Shown: in pieces, positions 19,965-31,033 of the stretch
Numbering within the stretch: position 1 is the first letter of the stretch
Layout of the letters: each line of letters starts with the position of its first letter
Assembly: GCF_000219625.1 (NCBI RefSeq)
Contig: NC_018209.1
Coordinates: 1,426,001 to 1,490,000 of the forward strand
DNA length: 64,000 bases
Reading direction: 5' to 3'
DNA from: Zymoseptoria tritici IPO323
Taxonomy: Eukaryota > Ascomycota > Dothideomycetes > Mycosphaerellales > Mycosphaerellaceae
Notes under the pieces: model-generated
Told to the model about the DNA's origin: nothing
The model's input: only the letters and a program-made list of their open reading frames with translations
Database searches by the model: none
Position numbers and translations under genes: made by a program

Positions 19965-21668
19965 TCAAGCCGTTCCACGTTGCCATTTTGCCCTCTTCAT
20001 GACAGTTGTGATCGCCTGTCGTATCGCCGTGCCTGCCTTGCTCGTCTCTTTCTTCGACAAACCCGTGGTAGCACATACTTTGATGGCTGGGTCTGGTTGA
20101 TATTCCTTTGCGACATCTCGCGGATGCAGGCCATCCATGATCGGCATGGTCTTGAGGCGAGTGACGAGTATCGAATGGCTGACCAGGCACTGGAATTTTG
20201 TGAGCATCTGGTATCGGAGTGGAACCCTCTGCGGAGCGTCTGACCTCGTCCACGCATTCTTGTAACAGAAGTTCTTGCTCCAAGCGTGTGAGGCATCGCT
20301 TGCGGACGTGCTCCTTCTTCAAGACCAGATGGATGACAGGGTTGTCGGGTGCACTGGTGCAGTAGACCCAGGCACTCTCTTGAAGTTGAAGGCGTAGAAC
20401 CGTAATGCGCTCTTGGAGAGTTCGGATGTCGTTTGCTCCATCTTCTGATTGAAGTCGCGTGATCACGGCGGATGCTGTAGTGGCTAGAAATGTGGGTAGA
20501 GACGCCGAGAATGTCACGGCCGGCGAGTTCAGGCGCTGGTGCTCGACCATTATGCTACGCCCGGTGCAGAAGCCACCGCCACTTGACAGACAGCCCGCCA
20601 GGCTACCGACGATGATATCGATGTTGGCCGAGTCGACGTTTTGCAACTCGCTCACTCCTCTGCCGGTCCGACCAAGGATGCCGTACGACCACCTGATTCG
20701 GCGAAGGCCAGTTAGCAAGGGCATCAAAAACTCCAGTGAGGTGTCGGGACTCACGTTTCATCCAAAACAACGCGAAATTTGTATTTGGTCTTGAGCTCGA
20801 GAAGTCTTGGTAAATCAACAATGTCACCAACATTTTCCGAGAGTCCCTCTGTGATTATGAATCTCCGTGTCAGAGGTCGGTCTTCAGCAACAAGACTGGC
20901 GAGCACCCGCTCCAAGTCTTCCATGTCGTTGTGCTGGAACCATCGAATGATACCCCTGGACGCCTGGATGCCCTTGCGAATCGGAAAATTGACCGCTCGA
21001 TCCGCCACAATAATGTCACCTCTCTTGCAAAAGGCCGAAATGACGCTGCTGATGGTCGAGAAGCTCTGCGAATATATGACAGCACCCTCTGTCCCAAAAT
21101 GACTGGCGATGTCCTGCTCCAGCTTCAAATGAACGTCGAAAGTCCCAATGAAGCCAGGTGCTGAACAAGGACCGACTCCGTAGGTACGAATTGTGTCCAC
21201 AGCGGATTGCACAAGTGCAGGATCGGTGGAGAGGTTGTAGTGATTATAGTTGGCAAGGTTGGTCACAGTCTTGCCATCGCAGAGTTTCGTTCGCGGTCCA
21301 CACGGCGCGTCTCGGTGCAACGAAGGCCGATTTCGATCGAGCTGTAACAGTGGCTCCGATTGCTCCTGCACGAGCGGCTCTGGCTCCCAATCCTCGACCA
21401 TTTCGTCAATCTCCTTTTCCGACAAGACCACATGTGAGCCTACTTTCTTCGGGCTGTACTTGGACGCCAGGAGATAGCGTAAGAGCAAGAGGAAGAGTAG
21501 CAGTTCGAAGGCACTGCGGACCGGGTCATCTTGGTAAGACGCCCGTATATAGCGAGCCAGCACTGCACCGTCCGAGGCGCGTCGTAGAGTGCTGACGATT
21601 TGTTGGGCGAGCCACCGCCCGCTGTCGATCAAGGTGGCGGTGTACGCTGGCGATGAAGTGTGCTCCAT
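19965..21668 (-). CDS. LCB1-like serine palmitoyltransferase subunit without the PLP lysine
   Basis: Three exons: 21668-20755, 20692-20245 and 20189-19965, 528 residues, near the length of fungal Lcb1. The N-terminus has a membrane helix (AFELLLFLLLLRYLLA, residues about 53-68). NYNHYNLSTDP and YGVGPCSAPGFIGTFDVHLK carry the Cys that LCB1/SPTLC1 subunits place at the active site. After splicing, LDETWSYGILGRTGRG is followed by VGSLAGCLSSGGGF where Lcb2 would have the PLP-binding TFTKS, so the lysine is absent (Gly at about 338). The tail LVTRLKTMPIMDGLHPRD is also Lcb1-like. Housekeeping Lcb1 pairs with Lcb2 in the ER. A copy inside a sphinganine-analogue cluster could be a partner for the cluster synthase or a resistant target copy. 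The Met at 21668 was chosen because the frame upstream has no family similarity. Confidence 0.87.
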
Positions 21669-22484
21669 GATCTCAAGGCCGCACAAGGAAGTGAATAACG
21701 GTCGGATGGCATCGTGTGAAGTTTTTCGCCGGGGCACGGAGAAGACCCCATATCGCACTCGAGCACGGACGTCGACATGCCGGACATGCCCTTGGTAGCA
21801 CAGTATTTCACGGGTGGAGTCCGGCGGTTGCGAAAATAGCGGAAGTGGAGATGTTTGCGCAAGATGCCCTTTTCGTGCATCGCAACCTTGCCAAGCTCGA
21901 CGTGAAAAGTGCTTCCCCTGCATTCGTCTGCATTAGCTTTGACCCTCCCCGAGGCGGGACCGGCAGGCGGCGAGGGCCCCTGCCGCCCGTCGGGCCGGTG
22001 CGTGCAGCTCGAGCACCTCCGCCTCATTGACAACATCACGCGACATCGAAACAACACAATGGGATTCAAGGGCCGGCTGAGACATTACTTTCCGTGGGGC
22101 ACGACGGGTCGCGGCTAGTTGACATTGCTGTCATACCACCCGGCATTGGCATCCTTCCGCCAGTTTGCCCATACTTGCGCCGCAGCCGACGACATACCCA
22201 GCGAACAGCCGGCCCCGTGGATAGTGCAGAATGGTCGGCGGCACTTGCGGCCCCAACGATTGTGGGAGAGTACAATCGACCGCGGTGTGGGCGAGCGAGC
22301 GAGCACAAATAGACGGTGGGCGCATTGCGCGGCATACGTCGCTTCGATTACGGAAAAGGTAGGCAGGAAATCCTCAAGGGCGAGGATAAATTGACATGAC
22401 CGTTCCCCAAGCCTCCATCTGAGACTTCCGAGTATTCAGTCTTTCTCTCATTCATCGCAAGAGTGTGGCACTGCCGTTCCCATC
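21669..22484. promoter_or_regulatory. Divergent promoter region, LCB1-like gene / PKS
   Basis: About 815 bases. The frame of the LCB1-like gene stays open upstream to 21923 but is not conserved-looking. No TATA box or operator can be named with confidence. The PKS ATG at 22485 lies in CATCATGGC, a reasonable start context. Confidence 0.4.
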
Positions 22485-25400
22485 ATGGCAACCAACGACA
22501 TTGCAACGCCTCTAGGCGAGCCAGATGTTTCCATGGCCAGCAAACTGAACAGAACGAATGGAGTCACTACCGAAGACAGAGCGCCTGACGTACCTACCGA
22601 TGGATTATCCGAACAGGCACACAGCCCACCGGAACCGATTGCAATTTGCGGTATGGCCTGTCGTCTACCAGGCGGACTTACATCGCCCCAAGAGGCTTGG
22701 GAATTCATCTGCAACAAGATGGATGGCCGCATCAAGGTCCCAATGTCTCGATACAATGTCGATTCGTACTACAACCATGGAACCACCAAACCCGGTACTG
22801 TGTCCACCGAGTATGGATACTTCCTGGACGAGTCGGTCGATCTCGGGGCCTTGGATACTTCATTGTTCTCGCTACCCAGGACAGAGGTCGAAAGAGCAGA
22901 CCCACAGCAACGCCTTATGTTGGAGGTTGCGAGGGAGTGCTTCGAAGATGCCGGCGTCACTGACTGGAAAGGCAAGACGATTGGCTGTTACATTGGCAAC
23001 TTCGGCGAGGACTGGATCGAAATGTATTCCAAGGAAAACCAACAATGGGGCCTGCATCGGATCGTAGGGACCGGTGATTTTGTCATTTCGAATCGTCTCT
23101 CATACGAGTTCGACATCAATGGCCCAAGTATGACAATCCGGACAGGGTGCTCCGCAGCCTTGGTCGCGCTCAACGAGGCTTGCGCAGCTCTCGGTCGAGG
23201 CGACTGCGAAGCTGCGATTGTCGGTGGCGTCAACTTGATCATGGGTCCCGGAATGACCACGGCCATGACCGAACAGGGCATTCTGTCGAAAGACGGAGCA
23301 AGCAAAAGCTTCTCTGCTGAAGCTAATGGATACGCTCGTGGTGAAGCCGTCACCGCAATCTACGTCAAACCTCTGGCCGCTGCTCTCAGAGACGGCAATC
23401 CTGTACGCGCCGTCATAAGAGCGACCTCTCACAATTCAGATGGAAGGACTCCAGGCTTGTCTCAGCCGAGTACCGACTCGCAGGAAGCGCTCATGCGTCG
23501 AGCCTATTCCCTCGCCGGGATCACTGATTTTGGAGAGACGGCAATGGTGGAATGCCACGGCACGGGAACTCAAATCGGTGATCCGATCGAGGCCAAAGCT
23601 GTCGCTCGAGTCTTTGGCGAAAAGGGCGTATTCATCGGCTCCGTCAAGCCGAATTTGGGACACACAGAGGCCGCATCAGGGCTTGTGTCGCTAATAAAGA
23701 TGGTCAAGGCGCTTGAGCATCGCACTATACCACCGAACATCAAATTCGCAACACCGAACCCGAACATACCATTCAAAGAAGCGAAGATGGTCGTTCCACT
23801 CGAGCCGACTCCTTGGCCCGAAGACAGACTGGAACGAATCAGCGTAAACTCGTTCGGAGTCGGAGGTGCAAACGCACACGTCATCTTGGAGTCTGCCGCC
23901 TTTCACAATGCTCTGCCAATGGCTACACCCACCATGTCGGAATCTCCGCAGCTGCTACTGTTCACCGCAAATACGAAGAACTCGCTCGAACGCCTCGTCG
24001 AGCAGTATCGTACGTGGGTAGGACAGAACCCCGATAGTGTTTGCGACCTGGCCTACACTCTGGCCAGACGAAGAGAACATCTACGCCACAGAGCATTCGC
24101 GATTGTTAAAAATGGCGCGCTTGAGCCTGTGTCTGCACCGGTAGACACCAAAGCCGGACGCAAGCCATCCAAGGTCATCATGGTCTTCACTGGGCAAGGT
24201 GCACAGTGGCCACAGATGGGACGCGAATTACTGCAGTCCAACAAAACCTTTCGCTCCACGATCGAGTCTCTTGACCGATACTTACAAGGCGTTGCAGAGT
24301 ACTCCATCGCCGCGGAACTGAAAAAACCAAGCAAAACGAGCCGGTTGTCGTCTGCGGAACTTGCACAACCGTTGTGTACAGCAATTCAAATCGCATTGGT
24401 TGACACACTGAAGGAAGTTGGCGTCCATGCGCATGGTGTTGTTGGTCATAGTAGTGGTGAAATCAGTGCAGCGTACGCAGCTGGCGCACTTACTGCTCGA
24501 GAGGCCATCATGGCCGCACATTACCGCGGCGCTGTGACCGTGCTACAGACGAGGAAAGGGTCCATGGCCGCGATTGGGATGGGCTGGAAGGAGACCGAGA
24601 AATACTTGGTCCCTCATGTCAGGACTGCCTGCGACAATTCCCCGCAGAGTGTCACCATTTCCGGAGACACAGAAGCCGTGGAAGCCATGGTAGCCTCCAT
24701 CCAGCAGAGCAAACCTGATGTGATGGCTCGACTCCTGAAGATTGACAAGGCTTACCACTCTCAACATATGTCTGAAGTTGGAGACGACTACATAAACCTG
24801 ATGGGCGACAACGTCCGCGGCGTCACGACATCGATCCCATTCTTTTCGAGCGTTCACGGCAAACTGGTCGGCAGCGAGACCACCTTCTCGCCCGCTTACT
24901 GGCGATCCAACCTAGAATCGCCGGTTCGATTCCGCGAGGCAGTCGATGCTGCCCTAAGTCATGACATAGGCCAGGACGCTGTTTTCCTTGAGATTGGTCC
25001 TCATTCTGCTCTGGCAGGTCCACTGCGTCAGATCTTTAGCCATGCATCCCTCCCAGCTCCGTACGCAGCCGCCATGCTGCGCGGTCAAGACTGCTCTGCA
25101 TCCCTTCTTGCCGCAGTTGGAAAGCTTCATTCGTTCGGAATACCAGTCGGCTTGAAAGCGCTGTTCCCCACCGGATTGTGCTTACCAGACCTTCCCCGGT
25201 ACCCATGGAACCACGAGGAAAGCTACTGGTACGAGGCGCGGGTCTCGAAGGAATGGCGACAGCGGAAATTTCCCCTTCACGACCTTCTTGGGCTTAAATC
25301 TCCCGACAGCTCGGAATTGGAGCCTGTCTTCAGGAATATGTTTCACCTTTCCAACGTTCCTTGGGTCCGTGATCATAGACTGGGCGAGGACACTGTCTTT

Positions 25401-28400
25401 CCTTTCGCGGGATACATTGCGCTGGCAGGTGAAGCAGTGCGACAAATTACAGGCATTGAGGATGGCTTCCAAATCCGCAACATCGGCGTTGCGACCGCAT
25501 TCGTTGTGACAGAAGGCAAGCCGACAGAGATGGTGACCACGTTCAAACCTCAACGTCTTACCACCTCTCTCAACAGCGCATGGTGGGAGTTTACAGTCTC
25601 CTCACACAATGGCCATGCGTGGGTCAAGCATTGCGCTGGTGAGGTTGCTGCAGTATCTAAGCCGCCAGGACCGGGCTCCGACCCTGCGAATCTTCCACGC
25701 AAGCTCAGCGCGAAGAAATACTACGAGACGATGCAAAAGGGTGGACTGGATCTGGGTCCATGCTTTCAAACACTCGAGTCCATCCAGACCTCTACTGGTG
25801 CAGACAGTCGGGCGACTGGTAAGGTACTGAATGGTAGACAAGGGGACGAAGGGAATTACCACATCCATCCCACGACGCTCGATGCCACAATCCAGATCAT
25901 GGGAGCCGGCGCAGTCAACGGATCGTTACGCAAGACCATGACTTGGCTACCAACTAGCATCGACAACCTCACCATCTGGAAGTGTTCGACGGACATGGTG
26001 GTCGATATCTCGGCGGTGTTGTCTAGCAATCAGTCCGTTGTCGGAAGTGGCAGATGTACCTCCAACGGTACCGTTGTTGTCCAAGCATCCGGTGTCAAGC
26101 TAGCGCTCGCCGACGGTGCGCTCGGAGTCTCGGCGCTAAAAGATACACATGCCGCTGCACGATATGAATGGGCACCACATATTGCGTTCAAGGACCCAGC
26201 GGAACTCATTGTTCCACAGTGCCACAGCGAAGAAGTTCTCTCGGACTTGAACGAGCTGGGCCAATTGTGCTTGCTCGTCTCGAAGCGGCGATATGCAAAA
26301 TTGCACATTCCACTCGACAAACCCCATCTGACCAAATATCACACTTGGATGATCGACCAGGCTCATGACGTGGTGATGAGCCTCGCGCCCAATTACGACA
26401 GTCTGGATAATGACACCATGACGGCAAGAATCAACGCACTGATGTCTCACCTTGAGCGCACTGTTGCTGCTCCTCTGGCAAGGGTCATCCGAAATATAAC
26501 TGATCATATGGAAGAGCTATTGTCCGGCCGGGCACTCCAAGATGTGGTGAACGATGTTGACTGGCAAGCAGTACAAGCTTTCGTGCAGCAATCTCACCCT
26601 GCCGACTTCATTCGTTGCTTGGCTCATGCTAAGCCAAATCTTCGGGTGCTCGAGCTCAGCTCTGCGAATTCGCCGTCGCCCTCGAGTCAAGTCGTGGAAG
26701 CGCTCCGTCATGCCAACGGGCAGATGCTTTGTTCTAAGTACACTCTCACGTCGACTGGCTTCATATCGGCGAAAGACCAAGAAAAGACTTTTGCCAATCT
26801 AGAAGTCCGCACGCTGGACATCCGTGACGACCCCGACACCCAAGGCTTCGATGATCCGGAGTACGATCTCATCATCGCGTCCAACATGCTTCGCAACAGT
26901 GCAAGTGTCAAGCAGTCCATGCAGTATCTCACGAGTATGCTTAGTACCGACGGTCATTTGGTCATGCAAGAGCTATGCTCATCTGCGCACTGGATCACGT
27001 ATGTTTTCGGACTGGATCGTGGATTCTGTCCGGAAGCAGCGACCGAGGAAGAGCCTTCACTTGATGCGGCTGGGTGGCACCAGCATGTCGCTCTCGCGGG
27101 CTTGGAAGTGGCCGCTGATAGCTCTTTCGGAAACAGTATCGATGGACCCCTAGCAGTTACCCTGGTGGCCAGGAAGTCTTCGCCGGCGAATCCAGCCACG
27201 AAAGTCATTTCCGCCCTCTGTGAGGAACCGGTCGGGAAGATGGCCCTGCAGATCATCGAAAGTCTTGAGCACGAAGGGTATCAGGTGACCAGATGTACAC
27301 TGGACAGTCCCATCGTCAAGGGGCAAGACGTCATATCCTTGTTGGACGCCGACAAGCCGTTCTTCGCGGAACTGAACGAACGTCGCTACGAAGCCTTGAA
27401 AGCGTTCTTTGACGCTCTTGAGGGAGCGGGAATGCTATGGGTGACGAGATCATGCGAACTCGGATGCGTCGAGCCTGCCTACGGTTCGATCATTGGCCTC
27501 GCCCGTGTACTTCGCTCTGAACAGCTTGTTGACATCTCCACCGTCCAGGTGGATGACATGGAACAACCTTCGAGCCTGAAGAAACTGTCGCAAGTACTCG
27601 CACGATACCAAAGCCGCCACGGCGACGAGACTCTGAATCCAGACTTCGAGTGGGCCATTCGCGGAGGCGAAGTGCTCGTTGGACGTTATCACCCCTTCCC
27701 TCTGCTCAACGAGCTTTTGGAAGAGAATTCAAGCATGTGGTCGAAGCTGGACGTTGAAACACCGGGTCGGATCAACAGTCTACACTGGGTGCAACAACCG
27801 GCCGAAGATCTAGCACCGGGCGAGGTGGAGGTGCAGGTTCACGCTGCAGGACTGAACTTCCGAGTACGTTGCTACCCATTTTGATACCTTGCATGTCATG
27901 AATACTGACCTTCTCGATAGGACATTCTGGTTGCGTTGGGCATTGTTGAGCTTCCAATACGGCAATTTGGATTGGAAGCTGGAGGCATCATCACCAAAGT
28001 GGCACCCGACGTGGATCCTCGCGAGCTCAAGGTTGGCGACCGAGTCTTCTGCTTGAAAAAGCAAGCGTACTCGACTTACTTGACCACACCGACAGTATTC
28101 TGCGTTCGCATTCCAGATTCCCTGAGCTTTGAAGACGCCGGGTCAATGCTCATGCCGTACGTGACGGCTCTTCACTCACTTGTCAATGTCGCTCGTTTGG
28201 AAAAGGGTCAATCCGTCCTCGTGCACAGTGCCTGCGGCGGCGTTGGGCTCGCGGCCGTCCAGGTCTGCCAAATGATTGGCGCTGAGCTGTATGTCACGGT
28301 CGGCAATGAGGAAAAGATCAACTTCCTGATGGAAGAGTTTGGAATCCCTCGAAACCGCATCTTTGATTCGCGCAGCCAATCATTTGTTGATGGCGTCAAG

Positions 28401-30017
28401 CGCGAGACCGATGGCAGGGGCATCGATGTGATTCTGAACTCGCTTTCCGGTGAGCTGCTCCACGCCACATGGTCCTGTGTGGCGGAGTTTGGCATCTTGG
28501 TCGAAATCGGCAAACGAGATCTCATCGGACACGCCAAGCTGGACATGAATCCTTTCCTCGCTAATCGAACCTACTCTTGCGTGGACATTGACCAACTTTG
28601 GAAGAAGCCTCAACTCCTGCGGAAACTCATTCTCAACACACTGCAGTACTACGTTCAAGGGCTTACCACGCCAGTTCGGCCCAACAAGGTCTTCCCTGCC
28701 TCGCAAACACAGGATGCTTTCCGATACATGCAGAAAGGGCAGCACATTGGCCGAGTCTGCATTTCCATCTCGCACTCGCCAGTCAGCGACAACGAGAAAG
28801 CAGACTTGGAGACAACGCAGAGCCTCGCGCCGATCCGCTTCGACGGTGACGCATCCTATCTCTTGATTGGTGGACTTGGTGGACTCGGCCGCGCGATTTC
28901 CTCGTGGATGGTCGAGCATGGCGTACGAGAATTGATTTACCTGTCTCGGAGCGCAGGCACAACTTCAAAAGACGACGCCTTCATTGCCGAGCTCCAGAGT
29001 ATGGGCTGTGCTACGAAGCTTGTGGCTGGAGACGTTGCATGTCGTGAGGACGTTGAGAGAGCTTTAAACCTTGCATCTCATCCCGTGCGCGGAGTTGTGC
29101 AGATGTCAATGGTTCTTCGTGACCAGAACTTTGCGAAGATGAGCTTTGAGGATTGGACCGCGGTTACCCGGCCCAAGATTCAGGGCACGATTGCGCTCCA
29201 CGAAGCCACGTCGAAGTTGTGTTCCCCGCTGGACTTTTTCGTGCTGTTCAGCTCCTTATCGGGTGCGATCGGGCAGCCCGGACAGGCAAACTATGCAGCC
29301 GCCAACACGTTCCTGGATGCTTTCGCACAGTACCGGAACAGTCTCGGCCTCTCTGCTTCTGTCATCGACATCGGAGCGGTCGAAGAGGTTGGGTTCATCT
29401 CGGAGCAACCGGGCATGATCAACTCGATGAAAGCTACTGGATTCAAGGGTCTTTCAGAGCAAGAGCTTCTGGATGCCATGACACTCGCTATGCTGCGCAA
29501 GCCATCTGCTGAACCTTCTGACGCCCCGACAGGCTCCACGTACTGCCACCCGACCGCCTTCGTCCTTGGGCTTGGATCCTCCATATCTCTGACGGCGTCC
29601 AGTAATCGCGCAGTTTGGAAGCGAGACCGTCGCATGGCGGCCTACCACAATCTCGCTGCCGATGATGCAGCGGCAGGTCCCTCGGCCGAGACCTTGAAGT
29701 CTCATCTTGCTCTGGCCAAGTCGGATCCCTCTCTTCTGAAATCTCCCGAGACAGCGAGCTTGTTCGCGGAGGAAATTGGAAAGAAGTTGTTCGACATGTT
29801 GTTGCGCCCATACGATGAGCTCAACACGGCCTCTCCACTGACAGACTTGGGACTCGACTCCTTGGTGGCACTCGAGCTGCGGGCTTGGTGGAAGCAGGTG
29901 TTTGGTGTGGACATTACTGTGCTGGAGATGCTGGGCATGGGAAGTCTGAATGCGCTTGGGCAGCACGCTGCGGAAAGTCTGTTGAAGCTCATGTCAGAGA
30001 CTGCAGTGGCCGCTTAG
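22485..30017 (+). CDS. Highly reducing type I polyketide synthase, KS-AT-DH-(inactive MT)-ER-KR-ACP
   Basis: Two exons, 22485-27863 and 27921-30017, 2491 residues; the intron falls in the ER domain (GLNFR/DILVALG). KS: Cys in RTGCSAALVAL (about 222), HGTGT (358), GHTEAASG (393). AT: FTGQGAQWPQMG and the Ser in GHSSGE (about 656). DH: DHRLGEDTVFP His (about 963) and HPTTLDA Asp (1132). The methyltransferase region (about 1250-1560) has VLELSSANSPSP where the SAM loop LExGxGxG should be, so it is probably dead. ER: HSACGGVGLAAVQV (about 1898). KR: GGLGGLGRA (2109) and SSLSGAIGQPGQANYAA. ACP: LGLDSLVALELR (about 2440). There is no thioesterase or reductase, so release needs another enzyme. The product should be a largely reduced, unmethylated chain for the oxoamine synthase. 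Confidence 0.95.
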
Positions 30018-30759
30018 TTATAGTGCATCTTGGTCGGTAGATGTGTGCAGATCATGTTTGCACATTGGTGGCAGGTCACCGCACCTCAACTTGATCCATT
30101 GCCTACATCCGCCGCCTCCGCCGCCTCTCCAGTCACAGACTCCACGCCTACACCCACCGCATGGACAGGTTTCGGCGATCCACCACCATCGTCCTGGAGC
30201 CCTTCCGTCTTCATCCCATTGATGAATTCCAACTCCTCCTTCCCCAGCCCCCCCCGGCCTCCGAATCGTAAACCACATATCAACAGCCACCCACAAACAA
30301 AACGCCAAGCCCACTCCAGTCATCGGTCCCACCAACGAACTCCGAAAATCCGGATCCTTGTCCGTATACCACGTCAGCAACCCCGCCAGGAAACTCAGAA
30401 TCGACCAGTCCAGAATCACCAACGGACTCCACGCCAGACAAAGATCTTTCCTGCTCGCTTGCACGTACCCTTCGAAGCGAAACAACAGCATGGTAGCGAG
30501 CATCGCGGCGATGACGGCGGTGGCGGTGGAGGAGACGAAGAATCCTTCGGCGAGACGCTGCAGGGCGGTCGTGGTGGGGTGGAATTCTTGGAATTGCAGG
30601 ACGCCGGCAGACCCGTGAGGATGAGGAAGGTGGTGGAGAAGCGGATGAGGCGTTGGAAGACGATGAAACTTCCGGGGCCGACGGGGTGGTGCCAGTCTGG
30701 TGCGCTCCCTGTCAGTTGGGCTGGGTTGGAGGTGGTGTATGTGGCTTACAAGAGGTCAT
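30018..30759 (-). pseudogene. Fungal multi-pass membrane protein of unknown function, with an apparent 1-nt frameshift
   Basis: The start at 30759 (MTS, spliced over the 41-bp intron 30749-30709 to give MTSWSAPDWHHPVGPG) opens into SFIVFQRLIRFSTTFLILTGLPA. The sequence then jumps frame near 30602-30605 to VLQFQEFHPTTTALQRLAEG and continues to the stop at 30018 through three hydrophobic segments (AVIAAMLATMLLF, PLVILDWSILSFLAGLLTW, MTGVGLAFCLWVAVDMWF). No intron explains the jump; one missing base would. After about IRRPGG the C-terminal 60 residues are Gly/Trp/Cys-rich and may be non-native. Either a young pseudogene or a base-calling error. It converges on the PKS 3' end and probably lies outside the cluster. 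Confidence 0.55.
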
Positions 30760-31033
30760 TGCGCTGTGGTTTGTGCGGCGCGGGTGTGGAGGAACGTTGT
30801 GGTCGCTGTCGCCTTGACTGTTGCGAGGGCATCGTTGTTGATAAGATGATTGCGATCAGGCTGAGCTTACACAACCGCAAGGCTGGTTATGATGACGGAC
30901 TCCACACTCGACTGCATGCTGCTGCGAACTGACAGCGCTGACATGCATACTGCAGGATCGCTTACCGAACCGTAACAGCAGCGACCGGAGCCAACTCCGT
31001 CATCACACACTCATACATCACTTTCAACACTCC

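Noticed and set aside
21669..21923. Longer N-terminus for the LCB1-like protein
   Set aside because: The frame is open for 85 more codons but the sequence is Arg/Pro-rich without similarity to Lcb1 starts, and the Met at 21668 is followed directly by the expected N-terminal region.
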